34,673 nt of DNA from Verrucomicrobiota bacterium (GCA_016871675.1 VHCN01000033.1:1-34673), one strand, 5' to 3'. Numbered from the stretch's first letter, positions 1 to 7,718 are shown. The notes: generated by a model not told the origin, from the sequence alone. Numbers and translations: made by a program.

Positions 1-512
1 ACTTCCTCGCGGACGCGCCGACCAACCGCGTTGCCGACGTGGCTGCTTCGCTTACACGCGCGCTGCGCGACTTCGGCCTCGAACTCACACCCACGACCCG
101 GCGCATGGCGCAGCTCAACGCGGTGCAGAACACCTATCTTGGCACGTTCCAAATCCTCGGCGGCCTCGGCCTGCTGCTCGGCAGCGCGGGCCTCGGCGTG
201 GTGGTGCTGCGCAATGTCCTGGAGCGTCGCGGCGAACTGGCGCTGCTGCGGGCGGTGGGCTTCCGCGCAAAGGCGCTGCGATGGCTGGTGTTGAGCGAGC
301 ACGGCGCGCTGCTGTTGCTCGGGCTGGGCTGCGGCGTGGTCGCGGCGGTGGTGGCGGTGGCGCCGGCGGTGTTGTCGCCGACCGCGCCGATGCCGTATGA
401 TTCGCTCACGGTGACGCTTGGCGCGGTGCTGGCGAGCGGCGCGGTGTGGACGTGGCTGGCGACGGTCTTCGCGCTGCGCGGCCGGCTGCTGGACGCGCTG
501 CGGAGCGAGTGA
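1..512 (+). CDS. FtsX-type ABC transporter permease, C-terminal part (5' truncated)
   Basis: The reading frame is open from base 3 with no start, so the gene begins before the window; about 169 residues are visible. They match the end of a MacB/FtsX-like permease. A first membrane segment (GTFQILGGLGLLLGSAGLG) is followed by the cytoplasmic loop with the family signature ERRGELALLRAVGF, then two more hydrophobic segments and a short basic tail (LRGRLLDALRSE). In this family the loop after the large periplasmic domain contacts the ATPase partner and drives export or extraction of lipoproteins, peptides or drugs from the inner membrane. The ATPase subunit would lie upstream, outside the window, so the substrate cannot be named. 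The gene ends 44 bases before a secreted-protein gene on the same strand. Confidence 0.88.
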   Translation, partial: FLADAPTNRVADVAASLTRALRDFGLELTPTTRRMAQLNAVQNTYLGTFQILGGLGLLLGSAGLGVVVLRNVLERRGELALLRAVGFRAKALRWLVLSEHGALLLLGLGCGVVAAVVAVAPAVLSPTAPMPYDSLTVTLGAVLASGAVWTWLATVFALRGRLLDALRSE

Positions 513-556
513 GCCATGAAACCCGCGTGCGGACCGCGCGTCTGACGATCTAACAA

Positions 557-1432
557 ATGAGATTTCACCTCCCGAACATGACTCCGATCCGGCTGGCACT
601 CCTTCTTTCGCTGGCCTTCACGCTCGCCGCGGACGCGCAAGGCGGGCGCAAGCCCTTCCCCGCGCACTGGGGCGAACCGCCCAAAATCCAGACGACCGAC
701 TTCGGCGACCTGCCCGGCGGATACGGCAAGGGCAGTTCGACCCTTGCGAAGTGGATCGAGTCGAACCTGGAGAAGGACAGCAAGTCCCCCGCGCCCGCCA
801 ACCCGGCCGCCGATGCCGCCGTGAAGCCGGTCTACGAAAACAACTTCCAGAACAATGACGGCGAGAAGATGCCCACGGAGTTCCTTGTGCTCGGCGGCGA
901 CTTCGCCGTGAAGGAGGACGGTGGCAACAGGTTTTTGGAACTGCCGGGCGCGCCGTTGCTCGAGGAGTCGTGCGGCGTGCTGTTCGGGCCGACGGAGAGC
1001 GACGGGATTTGCGTGCAGGCGCGGGTTTTCGGCACGCGCACGGGACGGCGGTTTCCCGCGATGGGCGTGGGGCTGAATGGCTACGCGGGCTACCGGCTGC
1101 AAATCGTGCCCGCGAAAAACTTGCTCGAGCTGAGCCGGACGATCGACGGCGAGGAGCGCGTGATCGCGAGCGCGCCGTTCGAATGGCAGTCCGGCGCGTG
1201 GACCGTCCTCCGGTTGCAGGTCCGCAAGGAGAAGGCAAACACGTGGCGCGTCGAGGGCAAGGCCTGGCCACAAACCGCGAAGGAACCCGCGACGTGGCAG
1301 ATCAACCATGAGGATGTCGCGAAGGACGCCGAGAAGGAGTCGCCGCGGCAAGGCCGCCCAGCCATTTGGGGCAAGCCGTATTCCGGCACGCCGATCCGTT
1401 TCGACGATCTGCTCATCACGAGGGTGAAGTAA
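557..1432 (+). CDS. secreted protein of unknown function, possibly a beta-sandwich (DUF1080/LamG-like) domain
   Basis: This encodes 291 residues. Residues 1-28 form a signal peptide: a basic start, a hydrophobic run around LALLLSLAFTLA and an ADA cleavage-type site. A second Met at residue 8 (base 578) could be the true start. The mature part begins with a polar stretch (about 30-95). It continues into a region rich in beta-like strands (YENNFQNND, RFPAMGVGLNGYAGYRLQIV, WTVLRLQVRKEKANTWRVEGKAW) and ends with IRFDDLLITRVK. This order resembles the concanavalin-like fold of DUF1080 or LamG-type secreted proteins common in Verrucomicrobiota and Planctomycetes, but I see no catalytic motif, so the family call is only a guess. 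It lies 44 bases after the ABC permease and may share its transcript. Confidence 0.8.
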   Translation: MRFHLPNMTPIRLALLLSLAFTLAADAQGGRKPFPAHWGEPPKIQTTDFGDLPGGYGKGSSTLAKWIESNLEKDSKSPAPANPAADAAVKPVYENNFQNNDGEKMPTEFLVLGGDFAVKEDGGNRFLELPGAPLLEESCGVLFGPTESDGICVQARVFGTRTGRRFPAMGVGLNGYAGYRLQIVPAKNLLELSRTIDGEERVIASAPFEWQSGAWTVLRLQVRKEKANTWRVEGKAWPQTAKEPATWQINHEDVAKDAEKESPRQGRPAIWGKPYSGTPIRFDDLLITRVK

Positions 1433-1468
1433 TCGCGCGCCCGCCGCGACGGGTTTTCAATCCTCCGG

Positions 1469-1603
1469 ACCGGCGCTCAGCCGGCAAGAAACGGGCGGCG
1501 CCTGCCAAAATCCGCGAAGCCGCCCGTCGCACGCGCCGGTAGACAACAGCCATGAGGACCGCGCGGCTGTTCCGGCGGTCCGGGACGATGCGGGCATCGT
1601 CCC
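1469..1603 (+). other. folded intergenic region with three perfect inverted repeats (candidate structured RNA leader)
   Basis: Three pairings are visible in the 190-base gap before the small gene at 1623. An 8-bp outer stem pairs 1469-1476 with 1533-1540. It encloses a 9-bp stem pairing 1491-1499 with 1519-1527. A separate hairpin has a perfect 9-bp stem, 1582-1590 with 1595-1603, and a 4-base loop, and ends 19 bases before the ATG. A 5-bp hairpin at 1470-1484 would compete with the outer stem, so two alternative folds are possible. None of the three ends in a T-run, so they do not look like simple terminators. I do not recognise a known riboswitch consensus. Hairpins are easy to form in DNA this rich in G and C. 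Confidence 0.35.
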
Positions 1604-1622
1604 CCGAAACCGCGACAGGCTT

Positions 1623-1808
1623 ATGGCTGACCTCCCCAACATCCTGATCTTCCTCGTCCCTTACACGCTCGGCGTCATCTACCTCAAGTGCTGGCACAAC
1701 TTCCTGAAGCACGAGGACCCCGATCACGCGCCGGAAGAGGCCACTTCCATGCGCGCGCCGAACTCTCCCGTCTCGAACCCGGGCACGCTCTCGCACGGTC
1801 ACGCGTGA
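1623..1808 (+). CDS. small membrane protein, unknown function
   Basis: A 61-residue ORF. Residues 5-24 (PNILIFLVPYTLGVIYLKCW) are a plausible single membrane segment, followed by a short basic/acidic stretch (KHEDPDHAPEEA) and a Ser/Pro-rich, His-containing tail. An AGG sits four bases before the ATG, a short but possible ribosome-binding site. The AT content in the first 20 codons is higher than in shadow ORFs nearby, and nothing better occupies the strand here, which favours a real gene. No family is recognised. It ends nine bases before the stop of the convergent mtnP gene. It follows the folded region at 1469-1603, whose last hairpin lies close enough to affect translation. Confidence 0.5.
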   Translation: MADLPNILIFLVPYTLGVIYLKCWHNFLKHEDPDHAPEEATSMRAPNSPVSNPGTLSHGHA

Positions 1809-1817
1809 GGCCCGGTG

Positions 1818-2714
1818 CTAGAGATACTTCCGAAGCAGCGGTTCGAGTTCCGCGATGGTCTTCCGCGGCCACAGCTTGCGCTCGGTCATGATGGCGCAAC
1901 GCAGCGCGTCGTGGCACGGCCAGCAGGGCGCGGCGGGGATTTGCGGGAGCACATCCGCGATGATCGCCTTCGCCTGCGCGGCATTCTTGCGGAGATTATC
2001 GAGCACCATCTCAACCGTGACGTGCGCCTCGTCGGCCTTCCAGCAATCGTAGTCGGTGATCATCGCCAAGTTCGAGTAAGCGATCTCGGCCTCGCGCGCG
2101 CACTTGGCCTCGCCGAGATTCGTCATGCCGATCACGTCGTAGCCAGCGCGGTGGTTCGTGAGCGACTCGGCGCGCGTGCTGAAGGCCGGGCCCTCCATGT
2201 TCACGTAAGTGCCGCCGTCGTGCGCGCGGGCGCCGAGCTTGCGCGCGCTTGCGAGCAGCAGCTTCCGCAACTCACCGCAAACCGGGTCGGCGAATGCCAC
2301 GTGCGCCACGATGCCGCGGCCGAAGAATGTGTGTTCGAACGACCTCTTCGTGCGGTCGAGGAACTGGTCCGGCAACACGATGTCGCACGGCGCATACTTC
2401 GCCTGCAAGGACCCGACGGCGCTCACGCTGATGATCCACGCCACTCCGAGTTTCTTCATCGCCCAGAGATTGGCGCGGTGATTCAGTTCGGACGGCATGA
2501 CGCGGTGTCCGCGTCCGTGCCGCGGCAGGAACACCACCTCGCGCCCGGCGAGCCGGCCCGTGAGCAGCGCGTCCGACGGCGCGCCAAACGGCGTGCGGAC
2601 GCGGACCCATTGCTGATTCGTGAACCCCTCGATGTGATAGAGCCCGCTGCCGCCGATGATGCCGACGCGATGGGCGGGTTGCGGGGCGGGCGGGGTCCGT
2701 CGGGCGCGTTTCAT
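1818..2714 (-). CDS. mtnP: S-methyl-5'-thioadenosine phosphorylase
   Basis: This cytosolic enzyme splits methylthioadenosine with phosphate into adenine and 5-methylthioribose-1-phosphate, the entry to methionine salvage and the disposal route for polyamine-synthesis by-product. The 298-residue protein carries the family landmarks: VGIIGGSGLY at the N-terminus, the phosphate-binding region FLPRHGRGH, the NHRANLWAMKKLGV helix, the substrate segment NMEGPAFSTRAE, and TNLGEAKCAREAEI. The TDYDCW motif supplies the two Asp residues that select 6-aminopurines. I chose the ATG at 2714; the frame extends to a TTG at 2750, but that would only add a low-complexity extension. The C-terminus continues about 20 residues past the usual core with two Cys (PCWPCHDALRC). 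No other salvage gene is in the window. It is divergent from the nitroreductase gene. Confidence 0.95.
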   Translation of the reverse strand: MKRARRTPPAPQPAHRVGIIGGSGLYHIEGFTNQQWVRVRTPFGAPSDALLTGRLAGREVVFLPRHGRGHRVMPSELNHRANLWAMKKLGVAWIISVSAVGSLQAKYAPCDIVLPDQFLDRTKRSFEHTFFGRGIVAHVAFADPVCGELRKLLLASARKLGARAHDGGTYVNMEGPAFSTRAESLTNHRAGYDVIGMTNLGEAKCAREAEIAYSNLAMITDYDCWKADEAHVTVEMVLDNLRKNAAQAKAIIADVLPQIPAAPCWPCHDALRCAIMTERKLWPRKTIAELEPLLRKYL

Positions 2715-2857
2715 GGGCGGCAAGGGTGCGGAATCAGCCGCGCGATGCAACGCAAAGTTACTCGCGGCTCATCGTGGCTTGCCGTCGCGCAGACAACCAT
2801 GGGCCGGTGTTGGCCAACCGCCGCGCAGCCGCGCTCACACGAGCCCTTACGCTCGCC

Positions 2858-3934
2858 ATGGCCATGAACACTGCATCCATTCGACCCGCGCGGCGCGATT
2901 CCGCCGCGACCACGCCCATCGAACCCTGGAACCTTCACGCCGAGGACTTCCCGTTGAACGCGCCCGTCGGCCGTCAACTCCGGTTCCTCCTGCAATACGC
3001 CGTCCTCGCGCCGTCGGGGCACAACACGCAGCCGTGGCTTTTCCGCGTGAAGGGCGGCACGGCCGATCTCCTCGCGGACCGTTCGCGCTCGCTTCCCGTG
3101 CTCGATCCCGACGACCGCGAGCTCGTCATCTCATGCGGCGGCGCGCTGCTGAATCTGCGCGTGGCGATGCGGCACTTTGGCTTCGCGCCCGAGGTCGAGC
3201 TCATGCCCGACCCGTCGAACCCGGACCTGCTGGCACGGGTGCGACTCGGCGAACGGAGGGTAAGCGTCGAGGAAGAGAAGCCGCTGTTCTCCGCGCTGCT
3301 CCAGCGCCACACGAACCGGGCGCCGTTCGAAAACAAGCCGCTGCCCGGCACGCTCCTGAAGTTGTTGCGAGCCGAGGCCTTCTCCGAGGGCGCGTGGCTT
3401 CACGTTGTCGAGGGAGAGCTGGACCGCCTGAAGCTCGCCGCAATGGTCGCCGAGGCCGACTGCCTGCAATGGGCGCACAAACAGTTCCGGCGCGAGATCG
3501 CCGCGTGGGTGCACCCGAATGGCAGCGCGAGCCGCGACGGCGTGCCGGGCTCGGCGAAGGGATTCGGCGATCTCGCCTCCCTTGCGAGCCCGCTCGTCAT
3601 CCGCACGATTGACGCGGGATCAAACCGCGCGGCTCGCGACCGCGACATCGCGCTCGCGTCGCCGGTGCTCGCGATCATTGGCACGGACTCGGACACTCCC
3701 GCGGCATGGGTGGCGTCGGGCCAGGCGATGCAACGCGTGCTCTTGCGGGCGCGCGTCGAGCATGTGTGGGCGTCGTTTCTCAATCAGCCCGTCGAGATTC
3801 CCGAACTGCGCGGGCGACTCTCCGACCTGGTGGGCCGGACGGGCTTCCCGCACATCATCCTCCGCCTGGGTTACGGCCCGGAGATCAAGAAACCCACCCC
3901 GCGCCGGCCGGTCGAGGAAGTGCTCGTCGATTGA
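2858..3934 (+). CDS. Acg-like FMN-binding nitroreductase-family protein
   Basis: The 358-residue protein has the nitroreductase-fold signature LAPSGHNTQPWLFRV, which binds the FMN phosphate, followed by a conserved acidic/Arg patch (RSLPVLDPDDRELVISCGGALLNL) and QRHTNRAPFENKPLP. The C-terminal half holds GQAMQRVLLRARVEHVWASFLNQPVE and HIILRLGYG, typical of the Acg family (Mycobacterium tuberculosis Rv2032). Some family members bind FMN but lack measurable nitroreductase activity and may store flavin or act in dormancy, so the reaction is left open. The open frame begins at 2726, inside the mtnP divergent region, but ATG 2858 (or ATG 2864) gives the normal family length and is chosen. No strong ribosome-binding site is visible. 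It converges on the universal stress protein gene. Confidence 0.87.
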   Translation: MAMNTASIRPARRDSAATTPIEPWNLHAEDFPLNAPVGRQLRFLLQYAVLAPSGHNTQPWLFRVKGGTADLLADRSRSLPVLDPDDRELVISCGGALLNLRVAMRHFGFAPEVELMPDPSNPDLLARVRLGERRVSVEEEKPLFSALLQRHTNRAPFENKPLPGTLLKLLRAEAFSEGAWLHVVEGELDRLKLAAMVAEADCLQWAHKQFRREIAAWVHPNGSASRDGVPGSAKGFGDLASLASPLVIRTIDAGSNRAARDRDIALASPVLAIIGTDSDTPAAWVASGQAMQRVLLRARVEHVWASFLNQPVEIPELRGRLSDLVGRTGFPHIILRLGYGPEIKKPTPRRPVEEVLVD

Positions 3935-4025
3935 TGAGCGGCGCCAGCCTGGTGAATCGTCCATGACCTCGTCCCGGCTATGACTTCCGCCGGGAACCGA
4001 ATCGCCGCGGCCCGCGACAACGAAA

Positions 4026-4047
4026 GGCGGGAGGACTGCCTCCCGCC
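4026..4047 (-). terminator. hairpin terminator for the universal stress protein gene, possibly bidirectional
   Basis: A perfect 9-bp GC-rich stem (4026-4034 with 4039-4047) closes a 4-base loop. On the minus strand it starts 31 bases after the usp stop and is followed by TTTCGTT, a weak U tract. On the plus strand it lies about 90 bases after the nitroreductase stop with no T-run, so it probably serves mainly the minus strand while also blocking read-through from the convergent gene. Confidence 0.65.
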
Positions 4048-4078
4048 CTCGCGTCGCCGGGTTGGCCGGGCGCGCGAT

Positions 4079-4633
4079 CTACACGAACTCATGCTCGCGT
4101 TCGCGCACGACGAGCACCGGGCACGGCGCATGGCGCACGACCTTCTCCGCGGTGCTGCCCATGAACATGTGCTTGAACCCGGTGTGACCGTGCGTGGAGA
4201 TGATGATGAGGTCCACGTCGAGTTCGCGGGCCGTTGTCACGATTTCGTGATGCGGCAGGCCGACGCGCACGATGGTCCGCGTGGGAATCTCGGCGCCGAC
4301 GTCCTCGCCGGCGATCTTCTCGAGTTCCTTGATCCCGCCGGCGCGCATCTGCGACTCGATGAGCGCGTAGTCGATGCCCCCGACTTCCGCGCCGACATAG
4401 GGAATGTGGGCGACGTAGAGGAGCGTGAGGCTCGCGCCGAATTGCCGCGCAAACGGGAGCGCGTAACGGAGGGCTTTCTTGGAGCACTCGCTGAAGTCCA
4501 TCGGGACCAGCAGGCTCTTGATCTTGAACGGCGCCAGGGTGGTGGCGCGGTCCGATTCGGCGATCATGTCCGAGTCGCGCGGCCCCATTTCCATGAGGAC
4601 GCTGCCGGACCGGGAGGCGGGCTTGATTTTCAT
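4079..4633 (-). CDS. universal stress protein, UspA family
   Basis: This encodes 184 residues. After a polar N-terminal extension of about 36 residues comes one Usp domain: KSLLVPMDFSECSKKALRYA with the nucleotide-proximal Asp46, then LTLLYVAHIP, the middle beta strand VRVGLPHHEIV, and the C-terminal nucleotide loop IISTHGHTGFKHMFMGST (Gly149, nine residues, Gly159-Ser160). The final strand is APCPVLVVRERE. The loop fits the ATP-binding branch (MJ0577-type), with Ser in place of the first loop Gly, a common variant. Such proteins are cytosolic dimers that bind ATP and support survival under starvation, oxidative or hypoxic stress. The extension is unusual for a single-domain Usp; an alternative start at Met14 or Met16 would shorten it. 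The gene stands alone on its strand. Confidence 0.93.
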   Translation of the reverse strand: MKIKPASRSGSVLMEMGPRDSDMIAESDRATTLAPFKIKSLLVPMDFSECSKKALRYALPFARQFGASLTLLYVAHIPYVGAEVGGIDYALIESQMRAGGIKELEKIAGEDVGAEIPTRTIVRVGLPHHEIVTTARELDVDLIIISTHGHTGFKHMFMGSTAEKVVRHAPCPVLVVREREHEFV

Positions 4634-4824
4634 AGGTCAGGTCGGGTTGGGGTTTGGTGTTCCGGGCAGGGTGACGTTCGGCGGGTTGATGCCCGTGCGC
4701 GGCGCGTGGATTGGCGCGGATTCACCGTGGGTTGGCGTGGGTGGTTCAAGCGGGAGCCATCGAGCGGACCCGGCGCCATCCGGCCAAGTTCCGGCCACAC
4801 TTCCGCAACCGCCGTGGAGCGATC

Positions 4825-5790
4825 ATGAAGCCCCGCAAACAATCTCGTGCCATGGCCAACGCCATCTCAGCGGGCGCGCGCGGAGCCGGAATGATTGCCG
4901 TCCCGCACCGGGCCGAGCGAGCGCCGCGCGCCCCCCGCCCGCTGCGGTCCGCGAGCACCGCGTTCGGGTTCCCGCGAAACAGCTTCGGGCACCGGTTCGT
5001 TTACGCCGTGATTTCACCGCGCGCCGCGGGGCTGTCCATCGGCGTGAACATGAACCCGGACAAGCACTGCAACTTCGACTGCGTCTATTGCGAGGTGAAC
5101 CGCGAGACGCCGGGCGTGGACCGCGAGGCGGACATCCCGGTGCTCACGGCGGAATTGCGGGAGATGATCGCGTGGGCGCGGGAGTCTCGATTTGCGGCGC
5201 TCCCGGAATACCGGGGCGTGCCCGGGGAGCTGCTGCGGTTGCGCGAGGTGGCGCTGAGCGGCGATGGTGAGCCGACGCTGAGCCCGAACTTCCGCGAGAT
5301 CGTCGAGGCCGTGGTGCACGTGCGCGCGCTCGCGGGGATGCCGTTCTTCAAGCTGGTGCTGCTGACGAATGCGACGGGCCTGGACTTGCCGGGAGTGTCC
5401 GAGGGACTCCGATGCTTTACCGCTCGCGACGAAGTCTGGGCCAAACTCGAGGTCGGCACGCAGTCGGGGATGGACCGCATCAACCGCGGCATCGTGCCGA
5501 TCGAAAAGGTGCTGACCAACATCCGCAACCTTGCGCGCGAGCGGCCGGTGGTGATTCAGAGCCTGTTCTGCCGGCACCTCGGCGCGGGGCCGTCGTGGGA
5601 TGAAATCACAGCCTACATCGCGCGGCTTAACGAACTCAAATCCGCCGGGGCCCAACTCCCGCTCGTGCAAATCTACTCCGCCTACCGCCCCACCGTTCAC
5701 ACCGAGTGCGAGCACCTCGCGCTGCCCGCGCTCTCGGAGATCGCACGCCGCGTGCGGCTCGAAACGGGTTTGCTCGTGCAGGTGTGTTAG
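4825..5790 (+). CDS. radical SAM protein, COG0731-like
   Basis: The 321-residue protein has the radical SAM [4Fe-4S] motif CNFDCVYC (Cys82, Cys86, Cys89; CX3CX2C) preceded by the strand LSIGVNMNPDKH. The SAM-binding segment VALSGDGEPTLSP follows at about residue 145, a GGEP-type motif with GDGEP. Further on are LVLLTNATGL, WAKLEVGTQSGMDRINRG and VVIQSLFCRH. This pattern matches the COG0731 group (wyosine-synthesis-like Fe-S oxidoreductases) found widely in bacteria without a settled role. The first 45 residues are basic and Ala-rich. ATG 4825 is chosen because GGAG sits five bases upstream; the frame is open from 4711 but that extension has no support. It converges on the ARPP-1 gene with 20 bases between the stops. 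The substrate cannot be deduced from its neighbours. Confidence 0.9.
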   Translation: MKPRKQSRAMANAISAGARGAGMIAVPHRAERAPRAPRPLRSASTAFGFPRNSFGHRFVYAVISPRAAGLSIGVNMNPDKHCNFDCVYCEVNRETPGVDREADIPVLTAELREMIAWARESRFAALPEYRGVPGELLRLREVALSGDGEPTLSPNFREIVEAVVHVRALAGMPFFKLVLLTNATGLDLPGVSEGLRCFTARDEVWAKLEVGTQSGMDRINRGIVPIEKVLTNIRNLARERPVVIQSLFCRHLGAGPSWDEITAYIARLNELKSAGAQLPLVQIYSAYRPTVHTECEHLALPALSEIARRVRLETGLLVQVC

Positions 5791-5810
5791 GCGCGCCGCG
5801 CGCGGGCGCG

Positions 5811-6821
5811 TCACTCGATGATCCAGTGGCGGCCGCGCGGGCTCTGCGACTCACCGGAGGAGGACTTCTCAACACGGAAAAACGCCGTGTGCACGACCCG
5901 GTTTTCCTCGAGCAGGGCGCTGCCCGACACCGTCGGGCTCTGGAACCGCGCGTCCTCGCCCACACCCGCCGAGGGAAAGCTCCGCCCGCGGCACCGCGCG
6001 GCGCGGCGCAGAAAGGCCTGCGCGACGCGACGGGACTTCCCCGGGTCGGCCGGCTTCGCGTCGCGATCGAGGAGCGCGTCGAGCACGTAGCTTTTCACGA
6101 GCTTGCGATGCAGGCGCGCGAACGGGCGCTCCAGCGAGAGCGCGTCGAATCCCCCGACGCGCCCGTTCACGACGACAAGCAGTCCCTTCTGCCCGGGAAG
6201 CAGCATGAACGCATCGAGTGCCTGGCCGAGCTCCGCCTCGCGCGACTTGAAGACATCGTGCATCGCGTGTGTCTGCGACGGCACGGCGGCCTTCGCGCTC
6301 AGCTTGCCGATGCCATGCCAGACTTCGCCCTGGTCGGATGCGTAGCCACACTCTGCCAGGAGCGAAGCGGAGACGGAGCCCACCTTGCGCGAGCGGATTC
6401 TGGTTTCGAGCATGGCCTCCGACTCCTGAAAGCTCGCGGCCTGCGTGTAGGACCAGCGCCCGCGCTCCGTGCAGCTCACCGGGATGACCGTCTCGGAACG
6501 AGGCTTGAGCAGGATGCTCGTGTTGAGCACGCGGTTCTGCTTCGCGCCAAGAAGTTCCTCGCCGTCCACCAGCAGCACGCGCTCCTCGCCGCGGTTGATC
6601 ACGAACAACTCGGGGACCGAGCCCGCCTGCGAAGTCTCGGTGACCTCGACCGTGCCGGCGCCGAGCGCCTCGCCGAGCGTCAGATACGGCGGGACGCCGT
6701 CCATCGCCGTCGACAACGGAAACAGCACGACGTGGCGGAACACTTGAGGTTCGCCCAGCATGAGCGAGTTCACAAACGCGGCGACAGGGGTGGGATTTGG
6801 GGATTGGGGGGTTGAGTTCAT
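5811..6821 (-). CDS. ARPP-1 domain protein (DUF6569-like), function unknown
   Basis: This encodes 336 residues. The N-terminal two thirds match a family I recognise as ARPP-1 (ARG and rhodanese-phosphatase-superfamily-associated). The landmarks are HVVLFPLS, PYLTLGEAL, ELFVINRGEERVLLVDGEEL, LGAKQNRVLNTSILL and VIPVSCTERGRWSY. Later blocks include QGEVWHGIGKLSAKA and GQKGLLVVVNGRVGGFDAL. There is no signal peptide or membrane segment, so it is probably cytosolic. The biochemical role of the family is not established; its name comes from genome associations with ADP-ribosylglycohydrolases and phosphatases, none of which occur here. ATG 6821 has a GAGG about eight bases upstream on the minus strand; the longer frame to 6920 lacks such support. 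The C-terminal 40 residues (after SGSALLEENRVVHTAFFRV) are polar and lineage-specific. Confidence 0.82.
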   Translation of the reverse strand: MNSTPQSPNPTPVAAFVNSLMLGEPQVFRHVVLFPLSTAMDGVPPYLTLGEALGAGTVEVTETSQAGSVPELFVINRGEERVLLVDGEELLGAKQNRVLNTSILLKPRSETVIPVSCTERGRWSYTQAASFQESEAMLETRIRSRKVGSVSASLLAECGYASDQGEVWHGIGKLSAKAAVPSQTHAMHDVFKSREAELGQALDAFMLLPGQKGLLVVVNGRVGGFDALSLERPFARLHRKLVKSYVLDALLDRDAKPADPGKSRRVAQAFLRRAARCRGRSFPSAGVGEDARFQSPTVSGSALLEENRVVHTAFFRVEKSSSGESQSPRGRHWIIE

Positions 6822-6995
6822 GCTCGCGTCCTCGCATGTTGGGTTTGTCAAAAACGGTCTGAGGCGGGAGGGAATCTTGCAGCGGCAAACGGCCGGACGC
6901 GCCGCGAGTGACGAGTCCACCGCGGCATGATTTCTCTGTCCAAAACCGGGCGAGGCCGCTTAACTGCCTGAGTTATCCCAACCAAAGGCCCCACC

Positions 6996-7538
6996 ATGGA
7001 TATCACTTGGAACTGTCCCAAATGCGGTCAGGAACTCTCGGCAGATGAAACGGTCGTCGGTCAGGAAATCGAGTGTCCCACTTGCAGCGCGGCGCAGGTC
7101 GTCCCGGAGTCGAAACCCGCGCCGGCGGCGCCGCCGCCGCCGCCGAAGATGACGCTGCCAGTGCCGACACCGATGCAGGGCAAGCCCGAGGAACCGAAGC
7201 CCGAGGAACCGAAGCCCGAACCAAAGCCCGAACCGAAGCCCGAACACAAGCCCCTTATCGTCACCCAGCACGAGGGACCCGCCGAGCGCCTCATCAAGAA
7301 GAAGTCCGATCCCACCGCGCCCACGGGATCGACGGAAAAGAAGATGCGGATCCGCTGCATCAAGCGGAACCTTTGCGAGGAGGTCGGGCACGACAAGTTC
7401 GAGGAAGTCGTGACCGCGTTCCTCAACAAGGTCGGCGAGGAGAACATCGTCAGCATCACGCCGGTGTCGTATGCATACGTGAACACGATCGGCCATGCGC
7501 TCAACGACTACGGTGTGCTGATCGTCTACCGGGGCTGA
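6996..7538 (+). CDS. zinc-ribbon protein with proline-rich linker, function unknown
   Basis: The 180-residue protein has three parts. Residues 1-35 form a four-cysteine zinc ribbon (CPKCGQEL and CPTCSAAQ). Residues 40-85 are a Pro/Lys/Glu-rich linker built on PKPEEPKPE repeats, with a run of six prolines near residue 46. Residues 110-180 make a small folded domain (MRIRCIKRNLCEEVGHDKFEEVVTAFLNKVG through YGVLIVYRG). The last part has a layout vaguely like DUF4177-type domains (helix, then strands ending in a hydrophobic strand), but I would not insist on this. The ribbon suggests binding of nucleic acid or protein, as an inference only. The gene is divergent from the ARPP-1 gene and sits 180 bases upstream of the sigma-54 regulator. 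Confidence 0.85.
   Translation: MDITWNCPKCGQELSADETVVGQEIECPTCSAAQVVPESKPAPAAPPPPPKMTLPVPTPMQGKPEEPKPEEPKPEPKPEPKPEHKPLIVTQHEGPAERLIKKKSDPTAPTGSTEKKMRIRCIKRNLCEEVGHDKFEEVVTAFLNKVGEENIVSITPVSYAYVNTIGHALNDYGVLIVYRG
7182..7247 (+). repeat. in-frame tandem repeat in the proline-rich linker
   Basis: Two perfect 15-bp units (7182-7196 and 7197-7211, aagcccgaggaaccg) are followed by three 12-bp units (7212-7247, aagcccgaacca and close variants). All unit lengths are multiples of three, so copy-number change would alter linker length without breaking the frame. Confidence 0.85.
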
Positions 7539-7598
7539 ACGGCGCGGCCTGCCGCACTCGGTTTCTGGACTCGCGGGGCCGGTCGCTGCTACGCTCCC

Positions 7599-7624
7599 CG
7601 GCACGACACCGCATGATCGTGCCG
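7599..7624 (+). terminator. possible hairpin terminator after the zinc-ribbon gene
   Basis: An 8-bp stem pairs 7599-7606 with 7617-7624 around a 10-base loop, 60 bases after the zinc-ribbon stop and 95 bases before the regulator start. There is no T-run, so it may be factor-dependent or simply a leader hairpin of the regulator gene. Confidence 0.3.
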
Positions 7625-7718
7625 CCACCCCGTCCAATGCCTGCTCGCTGATTTCCCCCGCGCCAACTCGCGCCCGCAACCTGCCGTCCCCGCCAGTGTT
7701 GCTTGTCTCGCCAGACGC

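Noticed and set aside
516-545. Nine-codon leader-like ORF (MKPACGPRV) between the permease and the secreted protein
   Set aside because: It is too short to judge, and has no attenuator structure or repeated amino acid to suggest a regulatory leader.
1831-1848. ggttcgagttccgc resembling a tRNA T-loop
   Set aside because: It lies inside mtnP coding sequence and no acceptor or anticodon stems flank it.
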